NCBI GenBank assembly: GCA_031409515.1
Contig: JANNXJ010000053.1
Location: 186,001-250,000, forward strand
Length of the DNA: 64,000 nucleotides
Direction of reading: 5' to 3'
Source: SHZI01 sp031409515
GTDB taxonomy: Bacteria; Pseudomonadota; Gammaproteobacteria; Steroidobacterales; GCA-2729495
The position numbers were made by a program, and so were the translations under genes. Within the stretch, counting starts at the first letter, position 1. Every line of letters starts with the position of its first letter. Of this stretch, positions 8,759 through 17,555 are shown in pieces. Below the pieces are notes generated by a model. It did not search any database and was not told the DNA's origin. It saw only the letters and a list, made by a program, of their open reading frames with translations.

Positions 8759-11134
8759 ATGCGTCGCCCCCTTACTCCAGAACTCCTGCAGAACATGCAC
8801 GCTTATTGGCGTGCCGCAAACTACCTTTCTGTCGGGCAGATCTATCTGCAAGGCAACGCGTTGCTCGAAGTCCCGCTGGCGCTCGAACACATTAAGCCGC
8901 GTTTGCTGGGACATTGGGGGACGACACCCGGACTGAACTTTCTCTATGTCCACCTGAACCGGTTGATCAAGGAGAATGACCTCAACATGATCTACGTGAT
9001 CGGGCCGGGGCACGGTGGCCCGGGCATCGTCGCGCAGAGCTATCTGGAAGGAACCTACACGGAGCACTATCCAGACATCGAACGCAATCGAAACGGGCTG
9101 CAACGCCTGTTTCGCCAGTTCTCCTGGCCGTACGGTGTTCCCAGCCACGTCTCGCCCGAGGTCCCAGGCTCTATTCACGAAGGGGGCGAACTGGGCTATT
9201 CGTTGCTCCACGCCTACGGTGCGGCCTTTGACAATCCGGATCTGATCGTGGCCTGCGTCGTCGGCGACGGCGAGGCGGAAACGGGTGCCCTGGCAGCCAG
9301 CTGGCACTCCAACAAGTTCCTGAATCCTGCCCGCGATGGTGCGGTGCTGCCGATCCTGCATCTCAACGGGTTCAAGATTGCCAACCCGACAGTATTGGCC
9401 CGCATCGGCCGCGAGGAACTGACTGACCTGTTGCGCGGCTACGGCCACGAGCCGTACTTCGTCGAGGGGGATGACCCGACGCTGGTCCATCAGAAGCTCG
9501 CCGGCGCGCTCGATGAGATACTGGCGCAGATTCGCCAGATTCAAAGTGCTGCGCGGGTGCAGGCCGCCACAGGGGTTCCACAGCGCCCGCGCTGGCCGAT
9601 GATCGTATTCCGTACGCCCAAGGGCTGGACCGGCCCCAAACTCGTCGACGGCAAGGCGGTCGAAGGCACCTGGCGCTCCCATCAGGTGCCAATCGCAGAG
9701 TTCCAGACTGCCGGCCATCTCCAGCAACTTGAGGAGTGGCTCAGGAGCTACCAGCCACAGGAACTCTTCGACGCACAAGGACGGCTTCGCGAGGAACTGG
9801 CCGCACTCGCGCCGACGGGTTTACGCCGGATGGGCGCCAATCCCCACGCCAACGGCGGACTATTACTCAAGCCGCTGGTGATGCCCCGCTTCCAGGACTA
9901 TGCGGTGCCCGTGCCTGCGCCCGGCAGCGTCGAGGCGGAGGCCACGCGGGTTCTCGGCACGTTCCTGCGCGACGTGATGCAGCGGAATCTCGGCACCAGC
10001 AATTTCCGGGTCTTTGGCCCCGACGAAACTGCATCGAACCGGCTCGAGGCCCTGTTCGAGGTCATCGGCAAGACCTGGATGGCCGATATCCAGGAAGGGG
10101 ACAACCATCTCAGTGCCACCGGCCGGGTCATGGAGGTGCTCAGCGAACACCTGTGCGAAGGCTGGCTCGAGGGCTACCTGCTGACCGGCCGCCACGGTCT
10201 GTTCTCCTGCTACGAGGCCTTTATTCACATCATCGATTCGATGCTGAATCAGCATGCGAAGTGGCTGAAGGTGGCGAGCACCATTCCCTGGCGCAAGCCG
10301 ATTGCATCGCTTAACTACCTCCTCACGTCGCATGTGTGGCGACAGGACCACAACGGCTTCTCGCACCAGGATCCCGGCTTCATCGATCACGTCGCGAGCA
10401 AGACCTCTGATGTAGTGCGCATCTACCTGCCTCCCGACGCCAACTGCCTCCTCTCGGTAGCGGACCACTGCCTGCGCAGCCGGTCCTACGTCAACGTGAT
10501 CATCGCTGGCAAACAGCCCGAGTGGCAGTGGCTCGATATGGAGTCGGCCGTTCGTCACTGCACAGCGGGCGCGGGCGTCTGGCACTGGGCCAGCACCGAG
10601 GCCGACCAGGACCCTTTGGGTCCCGACGTGGTCATCGCCTGCGCCGGCGACGTCCCCACCCTTGAGGCCCTTGCCGCCGTGACCCTCCTGCGCACCTATG
10701 TCCCAGACATTCGCATCCGGCTGGTCAATGTTGTGGACCTGATGGCGCTACAGCCCACGTCGGAGCATCCCCATGGGATGGATGATGAGGACTTTGACCG
10801 GCTGTTTACCACCGACAAGCCCGTGATCTTCGCCTTTCACGGTTATCCCACCATGATTCACAAGCTCACGTACCGACGACGTAATCATGCCAACATTCAC
10901 GTGCGCGGCTATAACGAAGAGGGTACTACTACCACGCCTTTCGACATGGTCGTGCTGAATAAACTCGACCGCTATCAACTGGCGCTGGATGCCATCCGGC
11001 GGATTCCACGGCTCAGTGACCAGGTGGAGGCGGCGACGGCGCGGCACGCCGCGACCATGCGGTGTCACAAGGCCCATATCAGCGAGCACGGGGACGACAT
11101 GCCGGAAGTACGGGATTGGCGCTGGACACTCTAA
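8759..11134 (+). CDS. xfp: Xylulose-5-phosphate/fructose-6-phosphate phosphoketolase
   Basis: The 791-residue thiamine-diphosphate enzyme splits xylulose-5-P or fructose-6-P with phosphate into acetyl-phosphate and a shorter sugar phosphate. Hallmarks are 'YWRAANYLSVGQIYL', 'IKPRLLGHWGTTPGLNFLYVH' (as two adjacent blocks), 'GPGHGGPG', and the cofactor motif 'GDGEAETG'. The start ATG at 8759 aligns with family N-termini (RRPLTPELLQNMHAYWRAANY) and lies downstream of the predicted promoter; the longer GTG 8711 frame does not. Acetate kinase follows after 23 bases, so acetyl-phosphate would be converted to acetate plus ATP. This phosphoketolase bypass is driven here by a Crp-like site. Confidence 0.95.
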   Translation: MRRPLTPELLQNMHAYWRAANYLSVGQIYLQGNALLEVPLALEHIKPRLLGHWGTTPGLNFLYVHLNRLIKENDLNMIYVIGPGHGGPGIVAQSYLEGTYTEHYPDIERNRNGLQRLFRQFSWPYGVPSHVSPEVPGSIHEGGELGYSLLHAYGAAFDNPDLIVACVVGDGEAETGALAASWHSNKFLNPARDGAVLPILHLNGFKIANPTVLARIGREELTDLLRGYGHEPYFVEGDDPTLVHQKLAGALDEILAQIRQIQSAARVQAATGVPQRPRWPMIVFRTPKGWTGPKLVDGKAVEGTWRSHQVPIAEFQTAGHLQQLEEWLRSYQPQELFDAQGRLREELAALAPTGLRRMGANPHANGGLLLKPLVMPRFQDYAVPVPAPGSVEAEATRVLGTFLRDVMQRNLGTSNFRVFGPDETASNRLEALFEVIGKTWMADIQEGDNHLSATGRVMEVLSEHLCEGWLEGYLLTGRHGLFSCYEAFIHIIDSMLNQHAKWLKVASTIPWRKPIASLNYLLTSHVWRQDHNGFSHQDPGFIDHVASKTSDVVRIYLPPDANCLLSVADHCLRSRSYVNVIIAGKQPEWQWLDMESAVRHCTAGAGVWHWASTEADQDPLGPDVVIACAGDVPTLEALAAVTLLRTYVPDIRIRLVNVVDLMALQPTSEHPHGMDDEDFDRLFTTDKPVIFAFHGYPTMIHKLTYRRRNHANIHVRGYNEEGTTTTPFDMVVLNKLDRYQLALDAIRRIPRLSDQVEAATARHAATMRCHKAHISEHGDDMPEVRDWRWTL

Positions 11135-11157
11135 CCGACGCGAGACGCGAGCTAACG

Positions 11158-12237
11158 GTGCTGACACTGAACAGTGGCTCGTCATCACTCAAAGTAGGCG
11201 TCTATCGTGTCGGCCCCTTACGGACTGAAACGCTGCTCGCCGAGTCCATGGCAATCTCCGGCGAGCACGACGCACTCGCCACGGCCCGACACTTTCTGGC
11301 GAACTCCAACCTTCCGCCACCGGATGCCATCGGCCACCGGATCGTTCACGGCGGACCTGCTCTTGAGCAGCATAGCCTGATTGACGAGCTGGTCCTGCGG
11401 CAACTCGCGGCGGCCTCGGCCTTTGCCCCGCTGCACATGCCAGCCGCTCTGGCGGTCATCCGCGTTGCTACTGCGACCTTCCCCGGGATTCCCCAGGTCG
11501 CGTGCCTGGACACTGTCTTTCACGCCAGACTGCCGGACGTCGCGCGAGTGCTGCCGATCGCCACGGACATGCGGGTCGACGGGCTCCGGAGGTACGGCTT
11601 TCATGGACTGTCTTGTGAATCAATCGTGCGCCAGATAGGCAACGATCTGCCGGACCGCATGGTCATCGCCCATCTCGGCAGTGGCGCCAGCGTCACGGCG
11701 GTCAGAGGTGGCGGATCGATTGATACCAGCATGGGGCTAACCCCCACCGGTGGCGTGCTCATGGGCACCCGCAGTGGCGATCTTGATCCTGGCGTTCTGG
11801 TATATCTGCTGCGCGAGAAGAAGTTCAATGCGGCGATGCTCGAGGACCTGGTTAATCGGCGTTCGGGACTTCTCGGCATATCGGGGGTTAGCAGCGACAT
11901 GCGGCAGCTTCGTGCAGACGCCCCATCGAACGCCAAAGCCCGCCTCGCGATTGAAATGTTCTGCTATTCGGTGCGCAAGCATATAGCAGGGATGATCGCA
12001 GCACTGGATGGTATCGACTTGCTCGTCTTCACCGGCGGCATTGGCGAGCATGATGCCGAGACCCGCGCGGCGGTCTGCGCAGGGTTCTCCTGGCTCGGTA
12101 TCAGGCTCGATGCTGGTCGGAATCAGGAGCGAACAAATCCTGTCAGCGACTCGACGTCGCGCTGCCAGGTGCGCGTTATCGCCTCCCGGGAAGATGCTGA
12201 GATCGCCCGCCACACCTGGGCCGTGGTCTCAGGCTAG
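11158..12237 (+). CDS. ackA: Acetate kinase
   Basis: The 359-residue ASKHA-fold kinase interconverts acetyl-phosphate plus ADP and acetate plus ATP. The first residues (GTG start, then LTLNSGSSSLK) are the phosphate-1 motif of acetate kinases. 'GHRIVHGG', 'RYGFHGLSCESI', 'IAHLGSGASVTAV' and 'FTGGIGEHDAETR' are the other signatures. Longer in-frame starts overlap the end of xfp, but the family N-terminus fits the GTG at 11158. It is slightly shorter than the usual 395-400 residues. It completes the phosphoketolase-acetate kinase operon. Confidence 0.93.
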   Translation: MLTLNSGSSSLKVGVYRVGPLRTETLLAESMAISGEHDALATARHFLANSNLPPPDAIGHRIVHGGPALEQHSLIDELVLRQLAAASAFAPLHMPAALAVIRVATATFPGIPQVACLDTVFHARLPDVARVLPIATDMRVDGLRRYGFHGLSCESIVRQIGNDLPDRMVIAHLGSGASVTAVRGGGSIDTSMGLTPTGGVLMGTRSGDLDPGVLVYLLREKKFNAAMLEDLVNRRSGLLGISGVSSDMRQLRADAPSNAKARLAIEMFCYSVRKHIAGMIAALDGIDLLVFTGGIGEHDAETRAAVCAGFSWLGIRLDAGRNQERTNPVSDSTSRCQVRVIASREDAEIARHTWAVVSG

Positions 12238-12284
12238 TCATTCTGGACCAGCCTGGGGCCAGGGCTGACGCCCGACAGGCCATG

Positions 12285-12300
12285 GGTACGCTGCCGCACA
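12285..12300 (+). promoter_or_regulatory. Crp-like palindrome, site 2 (upstream of SYLF gene)
   Basis: GGTACG-CTGC-CGCACA followed by GACGG. A -10-like TACTGT (12323-12328) begins 31 bp from the centre, on the strand of the SYLF gene. Confidence 0.7.
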
Positions 12301-12423
12301 GACGGCGCTTTGCCTCTCCCCCTACTGTCCAGGCTGCTGGTGGCGCTTCGTTGCCATAGGCTTGGAGTTCCAGGCCCCAAACTCGGTGAAACCTAACTTC
12401 CACCCACTTAAGAGAGAGTATTT

Positions 12424-12972
12424 ATGAAGATGCAAAACCTGCTGGCCGCTACGGGCCTGTCGCTGCTTGGGCTCGGCGTAACAGCCGCGGCCGTCGCCGC
12501 CACCCGCGCGGAGATAGACCAGCGTGTCGTGACTACCCTCAGTGAGTTTCACGCCCTTTCCCCGGCAAACGTGGGCCTCGAGACCAAGGCTGCCGGGATG
12601 CTGGTATTTCCCCGCGTGACGAAGGGTGGCGTCGGTGTAGCTGGCGAATATGGCCAGGGCGTATTGCAGGTTAAGGGCAAGACGGTGGATTACTACAGCC
12701 TCGGGTCTGCCTCGGTTGGACTAACGGTTGGCCTGGCCAAACACAGCGAGATCATCATGTTCATGACGCAGGAGTCACTCGACAAGTTCACAGCGACCAA
12801 GGGTTGGTCGATTGGTGCCGACGCGGGCATCACTGTCGTGTCGAAGGGCACGAGCGACGAGATTGACAGCAAGACCCATGACAAACCGATCCTTGCATTC
12901 GCTTTTTCAGAGAAGGGCCTGATCGGCGACTTGTCCCTGGAAGGCTCCAAGATCTCCAGGATGGAACGTTAG
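12424..12972 (+). CDS. SYLF/Ysc84-type lipid-binding protein, secreted
   Basis: The 182-residue protein has a signal peptide (about 1-25, ending near AVAA) and a SYLF/Ysc84 domain: 'GLETKAAGMLVFPRVTKGGVGVAGEYGQG', read in two parts, then 'SAFVGLT'-like 'ASVGLTVGLAKHSEIIMFMT'. Bacterial members are periplasmic or outer-membrane associated and probably bind lipids; their exact role is unclear. An SD-like GAGAG lies just before the ATG. It has a Crp-like promoter upstream and a strong hairpin after the stop (12987-13014). Confidence 0.85.
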   Translation: MKMQNLLAATGLSLLGLGVTAAAVAATRAEIDQRVVTTLSEFHALSPANVGLETKAAGMLVFPRVTKGGVGVAGEYGQGVLQVKGKTVDYYSLGSASVGLTVGLAKHSEIIMFMTQESLDKFTATKGWSIGADAGITVVSKGTSDEIDSKTHDKPILAFAFSEKGLIGDLSLEGSKISRMER

Positions 12973-12986
12973 GTTAGTGGATGTCT

Positions 12987-13014
12987 GGCCCGGCGCTCGC
13001 AGTGAGCGCCGGCC
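12987..13014 (+). terminator. GC-rich hairpin between SYLF gene and outer-membrane protein gene
   Basis: A stem of CGGCGCTC pairing with GAGCGCCG, extended by GGCC/GGCC, closes a GCAGT loop. There is no T-run, so it may be a partial terminator or mRNA-stabilising structure rather than a full stop. It lies upstream of the preferred start at 13031. Confidence 0.45.
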
Positions 13015-13030
13015 ATTCCGGAGTTTCCCC

Positions 13031-13591
13031 ATGCACACAGCACGACTGCTCACGGCCGGCACCCTGATTGTGGCCGGACTGGCTTCCGGGCCGACACTTG
13101 CTGGCGGCGATAGCGGTCCGTATGTCGGAGTGGGAGTTGGCCAGTCCTACATCGGCGACATTGATTTTGATGGCACTGAAGTCGGTTCGGTAAACTTCAG
13201 CGGCCACGACACAGCTTACAAGTTGATTGGTGGCTACAATTTCGGCATCGTTCCGCTTATTGACCTGGGTGTCGAGGTCAACTATCTGGACTTCGGCAAG
13301 CAAAGTGACAACAACGTGAATGTCAGCGCAGATGCATTCGCTGCGTTCGGCGTGGCGGGAGTCAACTTCGGCCCGGCTGGGATCTTTGCCAAGGTCGGCA
13401 TGCTCCGCTGGGACGCAAAGGTGTCATCCCCGGTGGGCTCAGGGGATGACAACGGGACCGATCCAGCCTACGGCGTGGGCGCCCGCTTTCATTTTCTTTC
13501 TTTTCAGCTCCGCGGCGAGTACGAGTACTTTGACGTGGCATCGGCGGACGATCTCTCGCTGCTGTCAGCGAGCCTGATCTACACATTCTGA
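13031..13591 (+). CDS. Small outer-membrane beta-barrel protein
   Basis: The 186-residue protein has a signal peptide (MHTARLLTAGTLIVAGLASG, cleavage after TLAGG region) and an alternating-residue pattern of an eight-stranded barrel: 'GPYVGVGVGQSYIGDIDF', 'YKLIGGYNFG', 'GVGARFHFLSFQLRGEYEYFD', ending 'SASLIYTF' with terminal Phe. It resembles OmpA-like/OmpW-like small barrels. I chose ATG 13031 because GGAG lies 7 bases upstream and the signal peptide starts there; the frame from 12977 crosses the hairpin. The next gene starts 2 bases after its stop. Confidence 0.8.
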   Translation: MHTARLLTAGTLIVAGLASGPTLAGGDSGPYVGVGVGQSYIGDIDFDGTEVGSVNFSGHDTAYKLIGGYNFGIVPLIDLGVEVNYLDFGKQSDNNVNVSADAFAAFGVAGVNFGPAGIFAKVGMLRWDAKVSSPVGSGDDNGTDPAYGVGARFHFLSFQLRGEYEYFDVASADDLSLLSASLIYTF

Positions 13592-13592
13592 G

Positions 13593-14885
13593 ATGATGAG
13601 GCGCCGAAGCAGGCGCATCGCCGCGGCGGTCGTCGTCGGCGGCGTGGTTTTGTGGGCTTGCAGCCTCCTGGTTCTTCCCAGCGATGAGGACCTGCGCCAG
13701 CAGGCCGTCGCAGAGTTGGATCGGCGCTTTGGCGTCACGGTGGCCATCACTTCAGTGCACTGGCAACTCCTGCCGACGCCGGCGATTACGGTACGGGGCG
13801 CAAAGACGGATCAGAAGCAGCCGATCGAGATCCGCAAGTTGATCGTCTACCCGAACCTGCGACGCGCTCTGCTCCAGCGGGAAGTCAGCGTGGAGCTACT
13901 TGAGCTCGACGGCGCCGTCATACCCACCGCGTCACTTGCCGCCTTTCGTGGCAAGCAGACGAAGCCTGTGGCCAGGCCTGACGTCATCCTGGTGGAGCAG
14001 GTCCACTTTCGTGGCGTCGTCTGGATATCCCGCACTGACATTCCAGTGCCGATCGAGGGCGAGATCACCTTCGAGCCGCTCTGGCGCCCACGCCATGCGC
14101 AGGTGCGGCGCACCAGTTTCAAGCCGGTCGCCCGCATTACGCTGGAGCGCGAGGGTGACGCCGAGCGCTGGAACACCCGGGTGGATCTGGGCACGGGAAC
14201 CGCCAATGGGGTGCTTGCACTCAGGTCGGCGAAGAATGGCACCCTGACGCTCAGCGGTACTCTGGAGCCCCAGGGGATCGACGTAGCCAGCGCGGCCGCG
14301 TCGCTCAACCGACGATCTCCCATAGGCGGCGAGGCCAATGGCCACACGGTGGTTTCAGCTCATGGCACAACCGCCGGCGACCTGAGACAGTCGTTGCGCT
14401 TGAGGACCGACTTCACCATCGCGCCGGCCACGGTGCTGCACTTCGACCTGGACAAGGCCATTCGTAGCGCCGGCAAAGAGCATGACGGGCAGACCACGCT
14501 GGAATCGCTGACCGGCGTCCTGGACATGCAGAACACAGCCAAAGGTACGGTGTTGCGCTACACCGGTCTGGAGGCCCACTCGGGCTCCTTCACCGCGACA
14601 GGCGACGCCACGGTCTTCAATCGCAAGCTGGAGGCGCAGGGAACGCTCGACCTGGTTCAGGGTGTCGTCGGCATTCCCTTCACGGTCAGCGGATCAGTCC
14701 GTAAGCCAACAGTGGCAGTGCCTCCCGGTGTCTTAGTGGGGGCCGCGGCAGGGACAGTTGTGCTGCCCGGCGTGGGGACGGTCATTGGTGCCCGGATCGG
14801 GGGCGTGGTGGGACAGATCGTCAGCCCGAGGCCCGAGCCGCCGGGCACACCGGGGACCGAGCCAACACCACCAAAGCGGCCCTAG
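13593..14885 (+). CDS. AsmA-like membrane-anchored protein with C-terminal glycine zipper
   Basis: The 430-residue protein has one N-terminal membrane anchor (about 9-28), then 'RQQAVAELDRRFGVTVAITSVHWQLLPTPAITVRGAK', AsmA-like in pattern (cited here only by its ends), and a long beta-rich body. AsmA-type proteins bridge the periplasm and are linked to lipid traffic. A C-terminal glycine-rich segment, 'GVLVGAAAGTVVLPGVGTVI' onward (about 375-400), resembles a glycine zipper, followed by a Pro-rich tail. It begins 2 bases after the barrel gene's stop, so it belongs to the SYLF-barrel operon. Family assignment is by overall pattern; a precise function is not clear. Confidence 0.65.
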   Translation: MMRRRSRRIAAAVVVGGVVLWACSLLVLPSDEDLRQQAVAELDRRFGVTVAITSVHWQLLPTPAITVRGAKTDQKQPIEIRKLIVYPNLRRALLQREVSVELLELDGAVIPTASLAAFRGKQTKPVARPDVILVEQVHFRGVVWISRTDIPVPIEGEITFEPLWRPRHAQVRRTSFKPVARITLEREGDAERWNTRVDLGTGTANGVLALRSAKNGTLTLSGTLEPQGIDVASAAASLNRRSPIGGEANGHTVVSAHGTTAGDLRQSLRLRTDFTIAPATVLHFDLDKAIRSAGKEHDGQTTLESLTGVLDMQNTAKGTVLRYTGLEAHSGSFTATGDATVFNRKLEAQGTLDLVQGVVGIPFTVSGSVRKPTVAVPPGVLVGAAAGTVVLPGVGTVIGARIGGVVGQIVSPRPEPPGTPGTEPTPPKRP

Positions 14886-14973
14886 GCCCGGGCGTACGCC
14901 TGGAATACGGAGCGCAGCTGAGCAAAGCAGCACTGAGAACGAGCCAGGTTGACCAGCTCATGGTGAGTGGCGT

Positions 14974-16101
14974 CTAGCCTTTCCCGGGAGCTGAGACCAG
15001 TACGGCGTCGACCGGCCGGCGCAGCGAGCGCGGCAGCGCTGGGCCGCGACCGAAGCGCACGACGAGATCCGGTCGCTGGCCGCTCAGGCCCAGTGCGGCA
15101 GCAAAGGACGGCCGCAGGGTCGCTACTTCGACCGGCTGGTTGAGGAAGGCATTGCGAATGCCAAGCGCCGTGGCCTGCAGCGTGAAGCGCTCGTAGCAGC
15201 GCCCCACGTCCACCCAGTTCGCCTTGTCGGCGGTCTGGCCGACGAACACCGCGATGCCGGCGGAACTGCGCACCTGCCGGGCATACTTCTCGTTCTCACC
15301 CTCCGGGGAGAGTAGCCAGCGAAAGGCCAGATCACCAATCCATGACGGGATGTTTGGACTGCCCGAGGACATACTGTACAGCCCGTCGCGCGTGCGAACT
15401 GCAGCGGCGCCATTGAAGCGGATCCAGCCCTTCAGCTCCTCGACGAAGGCCGGGTCAGCCAGCTGCGCCGTGTTGCCTTGAATAACGTAGTCCAGCACCC
15501 GCTCGATCGCTGGGCGCTCCGTCAGCAGCAGCAGGCGCACAGTCTCCGAACTGCCGGCGCGCTGGAGCAGCGCCAGTTCGTCGCCAGACAGTGGCTTGCC
15601 GTCATAATCACCGCGCGTGCATTGCCGAAGCGCAATCGCCGTGAACAATGGCGTGGTCTGAGCCCGAGTGGGTTCAAGCGCCACGCGCACCGCAGCGCTG
15701 GCCGGGTCGAACTGCGCCTCCCCCTTGAGACCGTGGGCCAGTGCGGCCTGGATCAGGTTCTCGGTGGCGCAGCCCAACGTTACAAAGACGTGATGGTCGT
15801 CAGGGTCCACCGCCGGGCAGCGACGCGCCAGGTCGGGCAGGATCGCGATCGACCGGCCATTGGCGTCGAGCGCGAACTTCCAGCACTGCGTGTTGTGGCT
15901 GGACGGGGCCAGCGTGGCGTAGCGCACCAGCTCCCGACCGAGCGCGGCGCCACTGAAGCCCGTCAGGGCCTCCGGCTCCCAGATGCGCCCTGCAAGTGCT
16001 TCATAGCGGTCCGGGGGGGCCTCCTGGGCACAGCCGGACAACGGCAGCGAACCCACTGCCAGCCCTGGCATCGACCCGACAAACACTCTGCGTGTGATCA
16101 T
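14974..16101 (-). CDS. Acg-family FMN nitroreductase-like lipoprotein with twin-arginine signal
   Basis: The 375-residue protein starts 'MITRRVFVGS', a twin-arginine motif, and has a lipobox ending LSGC at C24, so it is probably exported and lipid-anchored. The body has nitroreductase-type motifs: 'RYATLAPSSHNTQCWKF' (FMN phosphate site) and 'VGRCYERFTLQATALGIRNAFLNQP'. It resembles the Acg/Rv2032 group, dormancy- and stress-associated nitroreductase-fold proteins that may bind FMN without ordinary turnover. Three Crp-like palindromes lie upstream. Redox partner and substrate are unknown. Confidence 0.8.
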   Translation of the reverse strand: MITRRVFVGSMPGLAVGSLPLSGCAQEAPPDRYEALAGRIWEPEALTGFSGAALGRELVRYATLAPSSHNTQCWKFALDANGRSIAILPDLARRCPAVDPDDHHVFVTLGCATENLIQAALAHGLKGEAQFDPASAAVRVALEPTRAQTTPLFTAIALRQCTRGDYDGKPLSGDELALLQRAGSSETVRLLLLTERPAIERVLDYVIQGNTAQLADPAFVEELKGWIRFNGAAAVRTRDGLYSMSSGSPNIPSWIGDLAFRWLLSPEGENEKYARQVRSSAGIAVFVGQTADKANWVDVGRCYERFTLQATALGIRNAFLNQPVEVATLRPSFAAALGLSGQRPDLVVRFGRGPALPRSLRRPVDAVLVSAPGKG

Positions 16102-16228
16102 GATTTCACTACTTGCTACCGCCGGGAAGTGAGCCCTCGAGTGTAGTGATCACGCCGGACATGTCGTCGTCCTTCTCCCCAAGCGCTCCGTCCGTGCCTT
16201 CACCTTAGCGTGCTCCAGGCAACTGCTC

Positions 16229-16244
16229 TGTTCGGCAACGCACC
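16229..16244 (-). promoter_or_regulatory. Crp-like palindrome, site 3 (Acg-type gene side)
   Basis: On the minus strand GGTGCG-TTGC-CGAACA followed by GAGC. A -10-like TAAGGT (16207-16202) begins 30 bp from the centre on the minus strand. Confidence 0.65.
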
Positions 16245-16254
16245 GTGGCTGCTC

Positions 16255-16270
16255 TGTTACCGGACGAACA
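16255..16270. promoter_or_regulatory. Crp-like palindrome, site 4 (middle of triple array)
   Basis: TGTTAC-CGGA-CGAACA, one imperfect half-site. It sits exactly 26 bp centre to centre from each neighbour (sites 3 and 5). Confidence 0.5.
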
Positions 16271-16280
16271 TTCCGCTCTA

Positions 16281-16296
16281 AGTGCCTCGCCGCACA
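16281..16296 (+). promoter_or_regulatory. Crp-like palindrome, site 5 (outer-membrane protein gene side)
   Basis: AGTGCC-TCGC-CGCACA followed by GAGA. A -10-like CAGAGT (16318-16323) begins 30 bp from the centre and ends 6 bases before the ATG at 16330. Confidence 0.6.
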
Positions 16297-16329
16297 GAGA
16301 CTGACGGTGCGACGGGGCAGAGTCCTCTC

Positions 16330-17379
16330 ATGCGCCCCGCGGTATGCAACCTGCAACTGTGCGCAGCAGCATGTTTGCTGCTGGCGTCGCCAGGCGCGTT
16401 CGCCGATAGCATAGGGCCGCCAGCCCCGGGCCTGCTGAAGCCCCCGGCCCTTATGAAGTGCGACAAGCCTGGCTCCGACACCAACGCCTGGATCGACAAG
16501 TTACAGCGTGGCGTCTACGGTGGCGTTTGTGGCACGGCGTTGTGGTTCGACGGCCTGTTCGGCAATCCCCTCTATGACCTGGAGTCGGACGAAACCTTCG
16601 GTCGCCTTAGCCTGGTCGAAACCTACGACCGGCGAGACCAACAGCGCACCCAGTTGCTGCTGCGTGCCCGCTACGCGCTGCCGAACGTGAAGCATCGCCT
16701 GCGGCTGACGGTGGCTCGCGGCAACGAGCAGCAGCTCGTTGAGGAGCGACCCGACAAACTGGTCCGGCCTCTGCCCCTTGGCTTCCAGGACGTCAGCGAT
16801 GACGCGTGGCTCCTGGGCCTCGGTTATGCCAAGGACGGTAGTCCTGACGATGGCTTCGACTTTGGCATCGGCGTTCGCCTGAGCACCCCGGTCGACCCCT
16901 ACGTGAAATCCACCTACCACCACAACTTCATCATGAGCGACAAGGCGATGCTGCGATTTCGCGCGACACCCTTCTGGCGTGACAGCCGCGGCTTTGGCGA
17001 GACCACCAGGGTGGCGCTCGATTACCTGGTCAGCGACTCAGTCATGCTCCGCTGGAACAACTCGGGGACGGTGGCCGGAGATACCGACGGCCTGGACTGG
17101 GCCAGTGGCCTCACGGCCTACCACAGCCTGAACCAACGTCGTGCCATCAGCTACACCGCACTGGTGCACGGTGAGACCGGGGCGGATGTCCCGATCCAGA
17201 ATTTCGGCGTGGAATCCCGTTACCGGCAGAGTGTTTTCCGCAAGTGGTTGTTCCTGGAGCTGCACGCCAGCGTTACCTGGCCCCGGGAGACCCTCGACGA
17301 ACAGCGCGAAATCAACCCCGGCGTGGGTCTGGGCCTGGAAATGTTTTTCGGCCCGACGGCGGACGTTAACCTGCGGTGA
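16330..17379 (+). CDS. Predicted outer-membrane protein of unknown function
   Basis: The 349-residue protein has a signal peptide (MRPAVCNLQLCAAACLLLAS, ending near AFA) and a beta-rich body with alternating hydrophobic strands ('GVRLSTPVDPYVKSTYHHNFI', 'AMLRFRATPFWRDSRGFGETTRVALDYL', abbreviated here). That suggests a 12-strand or similar barrel of the DUF481-like or uncharacterised type. I do not recognise a named family. The preferred start is ATG 16330, since the signal peptide begins there and the upstream frame overlaps the promoter. It is divergent from the Acg-type gene and shares its triple Crp-like array. Confidence 0.7.
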   Translation: MRPAVCNLQLCAAACLLLASPGAFADSIGPPAPGLLKPPALMKCDKPGSDTNAWIDKLQRGVYGGVCGTALWFDGLFGNPLYDLESDETFGRLSLVETYDRRDQQRTQLLLRARYALPNVKHRLRLTVARGNEQQLVEERPDKLVRPLPLGFQDVSDDAWLLGLGYAKDGSPDDGFDFGIGVRLSTPVDPYVKSTYHHNFIMSDKAMLRFRATPFWRDSRGFGETTRVALDYLVSDSVMLRWNNSGTVAGDTDGLDWASGLTAYHSLNQRRAISYTALVHGETGADVPIQNFGVESRYRQSVFRKWLFLELHASVTWPRETLDEQREINPGVGLGLEMFFGPTADVNLR

Positions 17380-17470
17380 AGGCCTGTAAGAGTGGAGGCT
17401 GAAACAGGGACGGCCCTTTACCGGGCAACCCCAGGGCGCACGACTCACGGCAAGCCATTACGAACGCCAC

Positions 17471-17511
17471 AAAAAAGGAGGCCCGCGAAGCGTTCAAGCT
17501 GGGCGGGCCTC
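17471..17511 (-). terminator. Intrinsic terminator for the DUF4398-OmpA operon
   Basis: On the minus strand GAGGCCCGC pairs with GCGGGCCTC across a loop of about 17 bases and is followed by a run of six T residues. It lies 45 bases beyond the OmpA stop. Confidence 0.8.
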
Positions 17512-17555
17512 AAACGGGCACGTTCTGGTCCGGCGGGTCGGATCCGCGAAACTGC

